Positions 51,924 through 62,639 of a stretch of 64,000 nt of DNA are shown here, one piece after another. A program made the translations under genes and the position numbers. The notes under the pieces were generated by a model, which was not told the origin of the DNA, ran no database searches, and worked only from the letters and a program-made list of their open reading frames with translations. This DNA is from Agelaius tricolor (Eukaryota; Chordata; Aves; Passeriformes; Icteridae). Where the stretch lies: positions 77,147,001-77,211,000 of the forward strand of contig JALJCS010000002.1 of assembly GCA_023055355.1 (NCBI GenBank), given 5' to 3'. How positions within the stretch are numbered: the stretch's first letter is position 1; each line of letters begins with the position of its first letter.

Positions 51924-51956
51924 ATTTTTACCAGACATTGTATGTCTGGTAAAAAT
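51924..51956 (+). other. Perfect 15-bp hairpin with a 3-base loop in the 3' UTR
   Basis: The left arm ATTTTTACCAGACAT (51924-51938), loop TGT and right arm ATGTCTGGTAAAAAT (51942-51956) are exactly complementary. The left arm partly repeats the preceding TACCATTTTT. In RNA it would fold into a simple stem-loop. Confidence 0.85.
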
Positions 51957-53205
51957 ACTATTTGTATGTATGGCTTATGACATCTCTGAAATGTGAGCAG
52001 ACTAGAAAACTGCATTTCAACAGTCTATATTATTTTCAGTGTTTCCAGTTCTCATCTTTAACCTGTTCTCTTTCTCCTTTGCATTCTGATGCCTATAATC
52101 TGTGTCATAAATATCCAGACAAGGATTTTATGGCTGGACTCCTTCCTCTACCACAAGTCAGTTCATACATATACATCAATTCCATCAATTACCATACTGC
52201 TGTAGCATAATAGGCTAGCACTGTTGCATGGCAGAATGCTTTGCTGTTATGCACTGTTTTCCAATTGATCCTAATTTTTCAGTATCACATATAAAAAACT
52301 CTCTCTGTCATCTGCTACTGAAGTCTTGATTCATTGCCCAGTTCAGACACAGCTTGCAGAGAAAGGTGCAGGTGTTTGACTTCTGAGGTTTGCTTTATGT
52401 TATAGGTGTTCCTATATGATCAGAAACTGTTTGAGGGATGCAGTGTCTTCTCCTTGCCAGTCCTGTGGTAGTATTGTTAGCAGTTAAAGCATGTGCAGCT
52501 GGTTTTGTCAGTCTGTAGTCAACTAGAGTTTGATATGGATATATACAAGAAGGGTACATTGTTTTCCAAGCTTCATACACATCCTTGTTTCTCTTTATTA
52601 ATAGCATGCACCTTACATTCTCTCCAGGTGCTGTATTCTTGAATCTATCAAAACTTGGTTTCTTCCTCAGTTCTGCTTGTTGAGTGTTATTTTAGCAGCT
52701 GATTCCATTTTCTATTGTTGACATTCCTTCATCCCTGTAATTCCAACAGAAGTTGTTCTGCTTCCAATATGTTAGCTAGAAGCTACTAAAATTCTGGTTC
52801 TGCCCACCCAGTGATTTGCTTATTTATCCTCCATGTCTGAGAAAGAGGAAATCAACCTTTCAAGCAGAGACAAGGGTGTTTGTGCAGTTGATAGGATAGC
52901 TCTGAAAGTGGTTTTATGCATAACATGACCCTAAAACTCAGATATTGTTAAACATAAATCTTCAAGCTCTTTATCTTCAACCACCCAACAGTTGTTCATT
53001 TATTTTTCAAAGTCTGACAAATAAGTCAGAATATGGATGTGATGATTTCTCTTGTGTGAAACAAATTTCTCATTTTTATTCCCTTTTCTCTGCATAGCTC
53101 CATTTTCATTTCATGCCCATGTTCCGCTTATTAGGATGTGTGTTAGAATCAAAATAACTGGAACATTTATTTGCTTTCTGCAAACGAATTTCATTTTATT
53201 ATTGT

Positions 53206-53224
53206 TATTTTATTTTATTTTATT
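53206..53224 (+). repeat. (TTTTA)n microsatellite
   Basis: Three to four TATTT units follow a T-rich stretch. It is short and lies in the presumed 3' UTR. Confidence 0.8.
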
Positions 53225-53667
53225 GGCTCACACAGCATTCTATACGGTAACCTTTTTATAACTGACATATGTTATTCCTTCAGGTAGCTTCTACTGACAA
53301 ACACAACGCTTGTTTGTGTGCAAATGCAAGGCTGACTAAATGGTGCTAAAGTGTATTATGACTGTCAGATATAATCAGGCAAAATTTTGTGGTGCTTAGA
53401 CTGATTTTTTTCATTGATTTTATTGATCAATGCATTGAACAGTGTTTTATTATACACAAGTAGTCTTTTGTTAGTAAATCAAGACCTCATAGTGCATTGT
53501 TAAACTGAAAGGGTTAATTAATCTATGTAACAGCTCACCAAGCTAATCTCTTTAACTCCTTATACTGTTGTGTCATTAAAGGTCAAGGGGTCATGATAAT
53601 AATCTCATTGCTGTAGACCATTAACATGACTGAACATTTTCAACAAATACTTATGTTTACAATGCTA

Positions 53668-53758
53668 TAACCCTTTGACTGCTGCGGCAACCTTTAACCA
53701 TCGAACGTCACACGGTAGAATCATCATTGTGGTTCTTGCCATGGCAATCAAAGAGTTA
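53668..53758 (+). other. Long imperfect stem-loop near the 3' end of the MMP16 3' UTR
   Basis: Arms 53668-53690 and 53736-53758 are each 23 bases and pair at 20 positions (18 Watson-Crick, 2 G-U), with three mismatches. The enclosed 45 bases can add a short AACCA/TGGTT helix. The region is richer in G, C and CpG (CGAACGTCACACGG) than its surroundings, which hints at constraint. It begins about 290 bases upstream of the putative poly(A) signal. Confidence 0.6.
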
Positions 53759-53782
53759 AGGGCTGTGCAGTGATTTGTTTTA

Positions 53783-53803
53783 TATTTATTAATTTATATT
53801 TAT
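53783..53803 (+). promoter_or_regulatory. AU-rich element-like motifs
   Basis: Two TATTTAT motifs (53783-53789 and 53797-53803) lie in a TTAATTTATATTTATTTTTT context shortly before the poly(A) site. Such motifs can bind AU-rich-element proteins that tune mRNA stability; function is inferred from the motif only. Confidence 0.4.
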
Positions 53804-53961
53804 TTTTTGTTTTCATTTGAGAAGGGGGGAATTGGGGTGGGGCAGTTCTTGTCTGCTGTAAGTGTCTTAACCAAGGGAAGGGTTAAAATGGCTTTTTATA
53901 CTATTGCATCTTATGTACTTACCATCGTTTCATTGTGTTGTAATTAAAAAAAAAATCTGTC

Positions 53962-53967
53962 AATAAA
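53962..53967 (+). terminator. Putative distal MMP16 poly(A) signal
   Basis: A canonical AATAAA follows a poly-A-like tract and is trailed by a GT-rich stretch (TTGTGGTTTAATTGGT at about 54000-54015), a suitable downstream element. Cleavage would fall near 53980-53990. Confidence 0.5.
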
Positions 53968-53985
53968 TAAGAGAACAGAAAAAAA

Positions 53986-56900
53986 TTTTCATAAAGGCAT
54001 TGTGGTTTAATTGGTATATATTGCTGTAAGATTTATAGCTACTGTTCTTTAGGTATTGTATAGCATTAGAGCCAAATTTAGCCTCCAAACAGGAATGCCT
54101 TTGTATAATAACAGATAATGACAATTTATGGATATATTATGGATGTAACTGTCTGTGAGCAAGGTGAAGGAAACATTATTTTTCCAATCAAGGCAGAGTA
54201 GGAAAAACTAGTTTGTATTGGAAAAGAGGTGGAGTAAGTGACAGTGCACCTACTTCTGTAATGTAGGCTGAGAGATTGCAGTTACGGCCACTACAAAAAA
54301 TTATGAACAGGTGGCTGAGTTCCCTCCTTTTTTATATGCAACAAAACCATGACAAATTTAATGTAAAAAATTGAGTCTAATGATTCAAATTAGAAAAAAT
54401 AGGCATAGAGTAAACACAACAGCAACAAAAAATTATTGAAATCAAACCAGAATAGAAGATCAGAAGACTAAGAGCAAAGGAAAGTTTTGTAAAGCTGGCT
54501 CAGTTTTGCAAAGATCTGTGTGTTCTCCCATGTCAACAATAATGTAATTCTTCTTAGGCTATAAAGCGTTACAGGTTTTCTACCCCCATGCATACGTGTG
54601 GGCATAGGAAACCAGGAACAAGCTCAGCCTACTGGAAGAAAAACATAAACTTATTATTGTTTCAGTGTCCTTGCAAGAAAGACAGCAGTGCTTATAAGCT
54701 GATCCAGGACCTGAGGCCAAACTCATCACATACCTAAGCTACCTGAAGCTTTGTTCTTTTCCATTCTAAATCAGAGGTACATGAGTAAAACAGAAATCAC
54801 TGACTGCAGTTCTCAGCCATGAAAGAGGAAAAGTTCCCTGGCTGGGCCTTAACTACAAGTGACTGACAGGAAAAACACAAGTTCTAAACTGAATGGTTTG
54901 GGGAGTGTCTCTACCTAAACATCCTTAAGTTCATGGAAGTGCATTGTTTCTGAAAGATTTAAAAGAATTCCCAAGCTGATTCATGTATTCTCAATACCAT
55001 TCATTTAGTAGGTAAAGGTGATGCTGCAGGCAGAAAACTGATTAGTAAACATCAGCAATCACAGTTAACATATGAGAAATTTGGCACAGTTTTCCAAATC
55101 TATTGCTGTACAATTATGTGGCTGATAATTAGATTTTTGTTTTAATGTTTGAGACCAAAATCAAGATTTAGTTTCCATGTATTCTTCAAAAAGCTTTCCA
55201 ATCAAGAAATAATTACTAGTTAGACAAAAAGGATTATGAATAAGAGATATTCTTAATAACTGCTTGCCAACCTCTTTCTTGTTGCTTGTTTGAATTATTA
55301 GAAATGGTAAACACAATCAACTAAACATTTGGACATTAATAGCTCTCAATAGAATTTAAGCTTATGACTATATTAGATATTACTTTCTTCAGGTAAAAAC
55401 AGCATGCAATGGCATAGAACATATTCATTTTCCACTCAAAATAAACTAAAAATAAAATAAACCAATATTTTATGGAACACTTACTGAGCCAAGTGGGAAA
55501 ACTCTGGGCACTTACTATGAGTTATAAGGATTGCACTTTAATGGATATCAAACACTCATAAAATCCACAATACATACAAGTCAAACTGCCTTTCTCTAAG
55601 TATGTTGGCAGTGCAGTGCTGGTGTTGGTGAAAATGAGTCTGTGTTGGTAAGGAGATTTTGCTATAAGATATGTAAATTTTAGGTGCACATTTGATCTGT
55701 GCTTCACTAGTATAAAAAGTTAGACCGTAATCAATGCCTAACCAGTGTTCCCTCAAGACACTTTCCATCTGAATGAAAGTGTACTATGAGCCTCTGCACA
55801 AACATTCAGAATGCAGTTTTCCCAAGACTTGACAAAACCTTATTCTCTTACTTCAATATGTGCCATATTAAAATGCAACATATAGACTTTTTCACTTAAG
55901 TGCCTCTTTCCCCCATAAGTTTATAATTTATTTTTATATTTTAAATCTGAGATATTCAGATTCAAGAGAATCCAAGTATTTAGCTGAAAAGGTAAAGCTG
56001 CATGCAAGAAAACAGAAAAAGAAAAGTATTTGAAAATTATTTTCAAGATATTTTTATATTAGTATTTAATTTCTGAAAGTTTTCCAGGCTGAAATAAATA
56101 TTATTGCTACCACACCACTCAGTATATTGATATGAAGTTTGGCTTGCAACTTATTCATTCCTTTACAAGTTACTGCAAGAAACAACTCCTAAAGTGCATG
56201 CTTAATTTCCCAGATGTTTGTGTGAAATTAGTGTCATTAATAACCATATTGATTGTCTTTATTTCCCAAGGATTCTTCTACTGAAAATGTTACCCTGAAG
56301 TGACATGTAGAGACATTCTTGTTATCCATGACTTGCTCACTTGCTGTCTAATTGCTAGATGAGAGATTTACTGTGGAGTGCTTTTGTGTTGTGGTTCATA
56401 GATAATTCTTGCTTTGATTTTCAGCACCAGTCAAACATTCTCACTATGACAAATGACAAGTGTGGCTGCACTCCTCTTGTTTCCACACCAGGAAGTTATT
56501 CTGTCACAGTGGCCAGCTTCCCACTGCATGTCTTTGATCATACTGTGATTAAAGTAATACATTCAGTTCAAAACTATCCTGAAGAGTTTTTCTATTCATG
56601 TTGTATTTTTGTAAAGAAATACTATATTATCTCTGAAGGACCAGTTTTACAAGGAAGATATGGAGTATCAAAATACTGTCACAGTGTCAAATAACTTTGT
56701 TCTCAAATCTCTCCCAGGCCTGGCTTCCATGGCAGTCCACACTGTGTGTGCATTGCAGATTTTCTCTTGGAGTGTGCTAGCTAGGCCTTTTAGGCATAAA
56801 ACCTGTGTTTACTTTTGGGAGGCAGTTATTCCAGGAATCACAATGGCATAGTGGGTAAGATAGAATCATCCTTTCCATATGATCCCAGCAGGTAGAAGAA

Positions 56901-57500
56901 TTTCAGGCATAAGCATGTTCTCAAAATACTTCGATTCAAAAAGAAATAGAGCCTCACAGTTCAGTTCAGTTAGAACAATTATGAGTTTGTGAGTCCTGTT
57001 TAGTTATAATTGACAATGAGTCAGGGATTCTCTAGATTCTGACCTTCTCAAGGTCAGCTTAGTCTATCAGCAAAACAGTTTGGGATCAGAAACTTAAATG
57101 CCCATTAAAAGTCTAGCAAAGGGAATAATTCCCAACTCATAGCTCCTAACCTGTGCCTAAAGTAATCACAATTGGGCTCTACCTGAAATCCTAGCTGGGG
57201 GCCTTTGGAAGTTGGTTCTTTTCTCCATTGAACAGGCAGATACATTTAGCAGCTAATTTAAGACACTTTCCCTTCAAAGGATACATAAGTTAGATCAATT
57301 GTATTCCTTTCACCCCTCATCCTGGAGAACAGAGATGCAGACAATAGAACAAACACTGGATACAGCAATGCTCAGAGACTCACATGATGAAATTAAATGG
57401 GGTATGTCAGCACTGTCAGGAGTCACAGTACAAAGGAAATAAAAAGGAAAATGGAAAGGGACCTCAATACATGCTTCTCTGAGGTTAAATAGGTGACATG
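53986..57500. other. Intergenic DNA downstream of MMP16
   Basis: This is AT-rich, non-coding-looking sequence without recognised repeats. The first few hundred bases could still belong to a longer 3' UTR. Open frames of 60-111 codons (for example 56359-56694) show no family resemblance, and I see no splice structure around them. Confidence 0.7.
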
Positions 57501-57529
57501 AATTTGCATACCTGACTTTCCTACCACTG

Positions 57530-58277
57530 GACACTGCCCAGGCAACAATCAAACCTGAGTATCCCATTAGAGACAGTCCTCCACAAACTGCACAGTTTTC
57601 CGCGAGTCCTTCCCACAGGCTGCAGTTCTTCATAAACTGCTCCTTTGTGCATATCTTCCACAAAGTGCTGTCCTTCAGGAACAGGTTGCTCCAGGTTTGC
57701 TCCCCTATGGGGTCACAAGTCCTGCCTGCAAACCTGTTCCAAACCCCTGCAGAGTGGCAGTCCTCTCCTCGTGGGGCCACAGGTCCTGCCAAGTGCCTGC
57801 TCCAGTGCAGGCTTTCCATGGAGTGACAGCTTCCTTCAGGTATATCTGCCTGCTTGGAGTCCTCCCCAAGCTGCAGGTGACTTCTGCTTCATCATGAACC
57901 TCCATGGGCTGCAGGAGCACAGCTGCTTCACCATGGTCTGCACCAGGGCTGCAGGGGAATTTTTGCTCCAGTGCCTGAAGCACCTCCTCCCCCTGCTTCT
58001 TCACAGACCTTGGTGTACTCATAGCTGGTTTTCTCCCATATTATCACTCCTCTCTCTGTCTGCAGTTGCAGGGCTTTTTTCCCTCCTTCTTAAATGCATT
58101 ATTCCAGAAGCACTAACACCATCACTGGTGGGCTCAGCCTTGGCCAGCAGCAGGTCCATCTTGGAGCCAGCAGCAATTGGCTCTGTTGGACATGGGAGAA
58201 GGTTCTATCTGCTCCTCAGAGAAGCCACCTGCTAGTCCCCTGCTACCAAAATCTGGCCATGCAAACACAATACAATC
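57530..58277 (-). repeat. Avian LTR-like interspersed repeat, copy A, antisense
   Basis: The sequence is GC-richer than its surroundings. Read on the minus strand it starts TGTATTGTGTTTGCATGGCC and then follows an avian repeat I recognise from its wording: TTTTGGTAGCAGGGG, CATTTAAGAAGGAGGG, 'CACCAAGGTCTGTGAAGAAG', then a series of degenerate units containing CTGGAGCA and CTGCAGCC(C/T). It begins with TG like an LTR, and its right-hand part on the minus strand breaks off near 57530 without the usual 3' end. Open frames of 169 and 196 aa on either strand arise from this low-stop composition. I cannot name the family from the sequence alone. Confidence 0.6.
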
Positions 58278-59439
58278 CCTTCTTGATTTATTTTGTTTAA
58301 GTTAGCTAAACCTCAGCTATAATTACGTTACCCATCACCTGTACCTGTTGCTTAAATGCTGCTTATATCATGCAGGTCAAGCTTATAACTTTTGAGAAAA
58401 GTTACAGCACCATGTATACTCAGGTCTTTCAGAGGATGAAGGAACAGGTAAATGAGTACACAGAGAATATTAATAATTTTATAAAAAGATGGAAATGATG
58501 GAAAAATAAACAATTTTTGGAAAAAATGAGAAAAGTAAAACAACCAGTGTATTTAGCAAAAACAGTTCTGAACTGTGCTTTATACTCTATGGAACATAAT
58601 TTTGACAATGGACTTATTTAACTTTTTGGGAAATCTGGACAATACACATTTTTCTGGCTATATTACTTATAAAGCCCAGGAACAATCAGCAATTAAAGAG
58701 GAAGCAGTGAAATAAATCTATATCAAAAGTACTGGGATAGTATAAAACTATATGTGAGATGTTTTCTCAAATCTTTTAATATGGAAGGGACATTGCCTAA
58801 TGCTGTAAAGTCCTAGTGACCGTTGAAACGCCAAACAAGGATTTGTAATCTCATTTAAATTTTAATTAAAATAATTGAACCTAAGTGGCTCAGAGAGATG
58901 AGAATTTGAAAGTTCTGAAGATTAAATTATTCTTTTGATGGGTCAGGCTACATGGCACTGTGCAGTGGATATGCCTCTGTTGATGTGGGCTGCAGGAACA
59001 GTTCCCTGGAGGACAAAAACTTATGCTTCACTTCTCCCAGCTCCCTCCAAATTACACTGACACAATCACATGAGTCTGTTTATCTCAAAAGCTCTACAGT
59101 TCATGCAGAGCTTTCTTTATACAAAAAAGTAATTATTTTAGCCTTGGTAATCTTATTCCCCTGAGTTGCTTTTCCTCCATAATCTTTACCTGGATGATTG
59201 TAGCAGTTAGACCCAAACTGCAGCCTGGCAACCTCAGGAGTTCCTGCTTCTTTCCATCTGCATTGAACATAAAGCAGTTTTGCAGCTACTTTGATAGTCT
59301 TGTGGCTAGAGTGAGAAAGATACCTAGGTCATAGCAACACTAGCCTAACTGGAATAATATTCAATTTCCCAGGACAGTTACCCTGCTTTTGTGACCTTTG
59401 GTGAATCATATAATCACTAATGGCCAGCTCTTTCAGCAC
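58278..59439. other. Intergenic DNA between two repeat insertions
   Basis: I recognise no gene or repeat here. The stretch ends with AGCAC (59435-59439), the left copy of the target-site duplication of the next element. Confidence 0.6.
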
Positions 59440-60637
59440 TGTGGTGGTTTGACAGGAAATATGTTTTCTGGGATGCTGTGGTCAGGCCAATTGGTGCTCA
59501 GATTTTAATACTGGCACCTAATGTGGCCATTGGGACATTGGATCCGCCTCTGAGAACACGGGGTTAAAAGCAGAGCTCTCCCCTGGGAGGGTCCTTTTGG
59601 GTTTCCGGTGCCCAGCTGCTGGCTGGGCAGGGGGAGGGGAAAAGCCATGTGGCCGAGAGAGGTAGGCCTGAGCCCCGGGGTGGAAGGGTGGAAGAGAGAG
59701 AGACACCGGGAGCCATTGGGCAGCCCCCCCTGAGAGACAGAGAGAGAGAGAGAAAGAGAAAGAGAGAGAGAGAGAGAGAGAGGCTGCCTGGGACTGTAAC
59801 CTTGAGACTGGATAACATGGGCCTGTGCCGGCAGCACGGCTGGGACGGAGAAGAAGGGGGGGGTGCAGCCGGCCACTTGTAGGAGCTTTTAACCCCTTTT
59901 CGGACAATGAAAACTTTACAGAACATTGACCTTTCCTAGAAGAGAGATAGAGTGGAAGATGAGGAAGGAAATGGGCAAGTGTGAGAGAGGTTTGGGCAAG
60001 TGAGAGATGTTGGAAGAATAGAGAAGAATCTTAGTGGGAAGAGATGATGGAGTAGCTTTTGCTGGACTCTTTTTGTAGCCATGGACAGAGCCATGTTTCC
60101 TTGTGACACAGAGACTGCATTCTAGGGGGACGCAATGCCTCAGGACCAGGAGGGTTCACTGTTGGTACCCCTCGGCCCCAGGGGGTGAAAAATATTGGGG
60201 GGGACAGATGTCCCAAAGTAGAGACTGTGCCTTTTTGGAGTGGGATGAAGCATCCTTAAAAGTCGACCCTAGAAGCAGCTCTGGTCCGTGTTCAGTGGTG
60301 AGAGTGCTGGACATGAAAGGAAAAGGTCACCATTGGCACAAGAAGGACTCCTTCTCCTCTTGATGAACTGAGGATTGAATATTCTGAAGGGTGGTGCTGG
60401 AATGAGAGTCGATGATTTGGGGGATGTATTGTGTTGGGAATTTGGTGGGGAGGAGGAGATGTATTTGTGAAGTTTTCATTTTCCTTGTGTGTTTCTTTTT
60501 TTTCCCTTTCCCTTGTAGTTTTTATTTTCCTAAATGGGAGCCTGCTTTGCTTATTCCTGGTCATGTCTCACAGCAGAAACCAGGGAGAGGGTATTCTCAT
60601 GGGGGCACTGGCATTGTGCCAGTGTCAAACCATGACA
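59440..60637 (+). mobile_element. 1.2-kb LTR-like element with target-site duplication (probable solo LTR or non-autonomous retroelement)
   Basis: The element starts TGTGGTGGTTTGACA and ends TGTCAAACCATGACA. These ends are inverted repeats matching at 13 of 15 positions, with the TG...CA limits of LTRs. It is flanked by AGCAC on both sides (59435-59439 and 60638-60642; six bases, AGCACT, if the boundary is shifted by one). A 5-base duplication would suit ERVL-type integration and a 6-base one ERVK-type. Inside are a tRNA-Lys-like primer-binding motif (59513-59527), a (GA)n tract and a small perfect hairpin at 60606-60624 (arms CACTGGCA/TGCCAGTG). No viral protein is encoded; the frames over the GA tract are compositional. 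Confidence 0.75.
59736..59781 (+). repeat. (GA)n purine microsatellite inside the LTR-like element
   Basis: GAGAGAGA arrays interrupted by AAAGAGAAA. All frames across it are open on one or both strands, which explains several spurious Ser-Leu-rich or Arg-Glu-rich open frames. Confidence 0.95.
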
Positions 60638-60642
60638 AGCAC

Positions 60643-61384
60643 TCTGTATTGAGATGAGCAGAATCACCAATAGTGTGACTAAGCACTCCATACAGTGAGC
60701 ACCAGAAATATGATTCATAATTGTGAACCTGTTGAGCAAGGTGACACTTAAGAGTACTCTTAAGAAGCACTGGAGAAGGAGGACAGTACAACTCTGGCTC
60801 TAATCTTCTAGACACATCTGGAGCTCTGAGTCATCAGCAATTAATGAACTGGTAAATTTCACATTTGTAGATGGTTGGCTCATTCAAGCATTCTCCCTGG
60901 TGTGTGGAGGCTTCTAGACTCCAAAGCTCCTCAGCTCAAGGAGATTTGTCTATTAGGAATTGGATGGCTTTCATTATCTTAGTCTCCTTTGTGTTCAAAA
61001 AGAGAAATTTTTGATTTTTAGTTTTCAGAGAGTTTTTGCCATTCATGTACTTAACCCAAAGAGAGAAGAAGGATTTGAGCTACTCTGTTTCTTCAGTGTT
61101 TCTCAGTATAGTTTTTACTTCAGCCTTCATTTAGGAAATATTATGGCAACTGGTGCGAATCTGATTCTAAACTGCCTCTCCTGTCAATGCAGAAGGAATT
61201 TAGACACTAGTTTTGGTATGAAAACAAAGGCTTTTTTGCAGTGGATGTCTTCAGTTGGGCCACTACTAAATTCTGTGTTTCTTCACATTCTTAATGTTGC
61301 ATCTGCCACAGCAAATTCTTTCTCAGCAGAACATGTTGGCTGATTCCCTTCTCAGGGACCTCTGGTGGCTTACAGAAAATTTAG
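60643..61384. other. Intergenic DNA between the LTR-like element and the next repeat
   Basis: The open frame at 60960-61343 (127 codons) has no recognisable domain, and I see no promoter or splice structure around it. Confidence 0.6.
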
Positions 61385-62105
61385 GCACTGTATGTGCTGG
61401 TAGAACAGCAACAGGGTGGCCTCTGTGAGGCGAGGCCGGAGCTGCTCCATGCTGCACACAGTCATTCCCAGCTCCAATGAACCCTGTGATGGACACAACT
61501 GAGCCTCTCAATAGTCGATGGTGCCTCTGGGAGAATGGGTGAAAATACTGTGCATGCAGTGAGGAGTGAGCTAAAAAAAGATGAGAAGCATCCCTGCAGT
61601 CTCCAGGGTCAGAGAAGGAGGAAGGGCAGATGGTGCTCTAGGTGTTGAGCAGAAATTCCCCAGCAGACTGTGCAAGAGAACACAGTGGACAGTGTGCTCA
61701 TGGAGGACTCTAATCTGGAGCAGGTTGATTCTGAAGGATTGGAACTTTTGCGGAGAACCCACAATGGAGCAAGGAACAAGTGTGAGGAGGAAGGGTCTGC
61801 AGACACAAGTTGTTTCAGACTGACCATGATCCCTGTTCCCTATTCACCTGCTCTGAACATGGAGCAGAATTGTAGAAGAGTCAGGAATGTAAGAGTGAAG
61901 TTGAGCCTGGGAAAAGGAAAGGGTGAGGAGAAGGGTTGTGGTTTAATCTGTCTGTATTTTTCAACTATCCAAACTTATCTTAACTGTCAATAAATTAAAT
62001 TAATTTCTCACCACACTCTGTTTGCTGATGACAGTTATTGCTAACTGATCTTCCTGTCCTTATCTCAATTAATGAATTTTCCAATATATCTGCTGTCCCT
62101 GTACT
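61385..62105 (+). repeat. Avian LTR-like interspersed repeat, copy B, sense
   Basis: This belongs to the same broad family as the 57.5-58.3 kb copy, but on the opposite strand and covering more of the 3' end. Markers are GGCCTCTGTGAGGC near the start, then CTGGAGCAGGTTG, 'AGTGTGAGGAGGAAGG', 'GTGAAGTTGAGCCTGGGAAA' and 'CAATAAATTAAATTAATTTC' (with an AATAAA at 61989-61994, suitable as an LTR poly(A) signal), then CTTCCTGTCCTTATCTCAAT. The last LTR bases seem lost. It is heavily mutated and non-coding. Confidence 0.65.
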
Positions 62106-62639
62106 GTGGACAAGAGGCTGTGAATAAGCAGCTAGGCAAGGATACTCCTGCAACTAATTTTTAAGTTCATTTTACTTAATTTGATGGTATACTGGGGACT
62201 GCTTCACTTCTATGGACATGCAAAATTCTGCATCTGGCTTAAAAATGGAAGAACATGGAGAGGTCAAACTGTCTTCCTGGATGTGATTGCCATAGTATCA
62301 TCTTGAGCTGAAATGTCAGTATAAGGTGTTACAGAGTAGTCGGTGGGATTATAATTTGTTTAAGTGTTCTGAAGGAACTGAAAAAAATATTAACTGATTT
62401 ATGAATTGTGCTGACTCATATCTTTCTAAAACTGCCTCATGATTGGAAGTGATTTTTTAGAGAGCTTTGTACAAAATCAGAAAAATTGCAGCCAAGTAAG
62501 CTGCTCTAGAGCAAAACTACCTTAGGAGAAAGATTTGTAAACACAGGGATAAATATAATATATGAGAGTTGAATTAGGATTACTTTAGTAACAGAATAAT
62601 CTGTTGGAGTTCTTGAAAAATATAAATAATGCAAATCAG

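Larger units (their letters stand above)
43077..53985 (+). other. MMP16: Putative MMP16 3' UTR (about 10.9 kb)
   Basis: From the stop codon to the AATAAA at 53962-53967 I find no second gene, and unlike the flanking intergenic DNA I recognise no CR1 or LTR fragments. This would suit a constrained exon. MMP16 is known for a long 3' UTR in mammals; the exact bird length is inferred. Several internal AATAAA hexamers (43384, 46781, 47112, 47247, 50264, 51481) could produce shorter forms. Notable parts are a miR-146 8-mer seed match (44456-44463), a perfect hairpin (51924-51956), a long imperfect stem (53668-53758), TATTTAT motifs (53783-53803) and a G-rich run (53824-53842). RNA-seq or 3'-end sequencing would confirm or refute the extent. 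Confidence 0.62.

Noticed and set aside
53580..53593. AGGTCA-AG-GGGTCA, a DR2 nuclear-receptor-type double half-site
   Set aside because: It lies in the presumed 3' UTR, and a single motif match is too weak to call a DNA-bound regulatory site.
57310..58235. Open frames of 169 aa (minus) and 196 aa (plus) that overlap each other
   Set aside because: They lie largely within the GC-richer LTR-like repeat, overlap on opposite strands, and show no domain or family likeness. Low stop frequency in this composition explains them.
59505..59926. Four or more overlapping Ser/Leu-rich or Arg/Glu-rich frames of 77-129 aa
   Set aside because: They run over the (GA)n tract inside the LTR-like element and are low-complexity artefacts.
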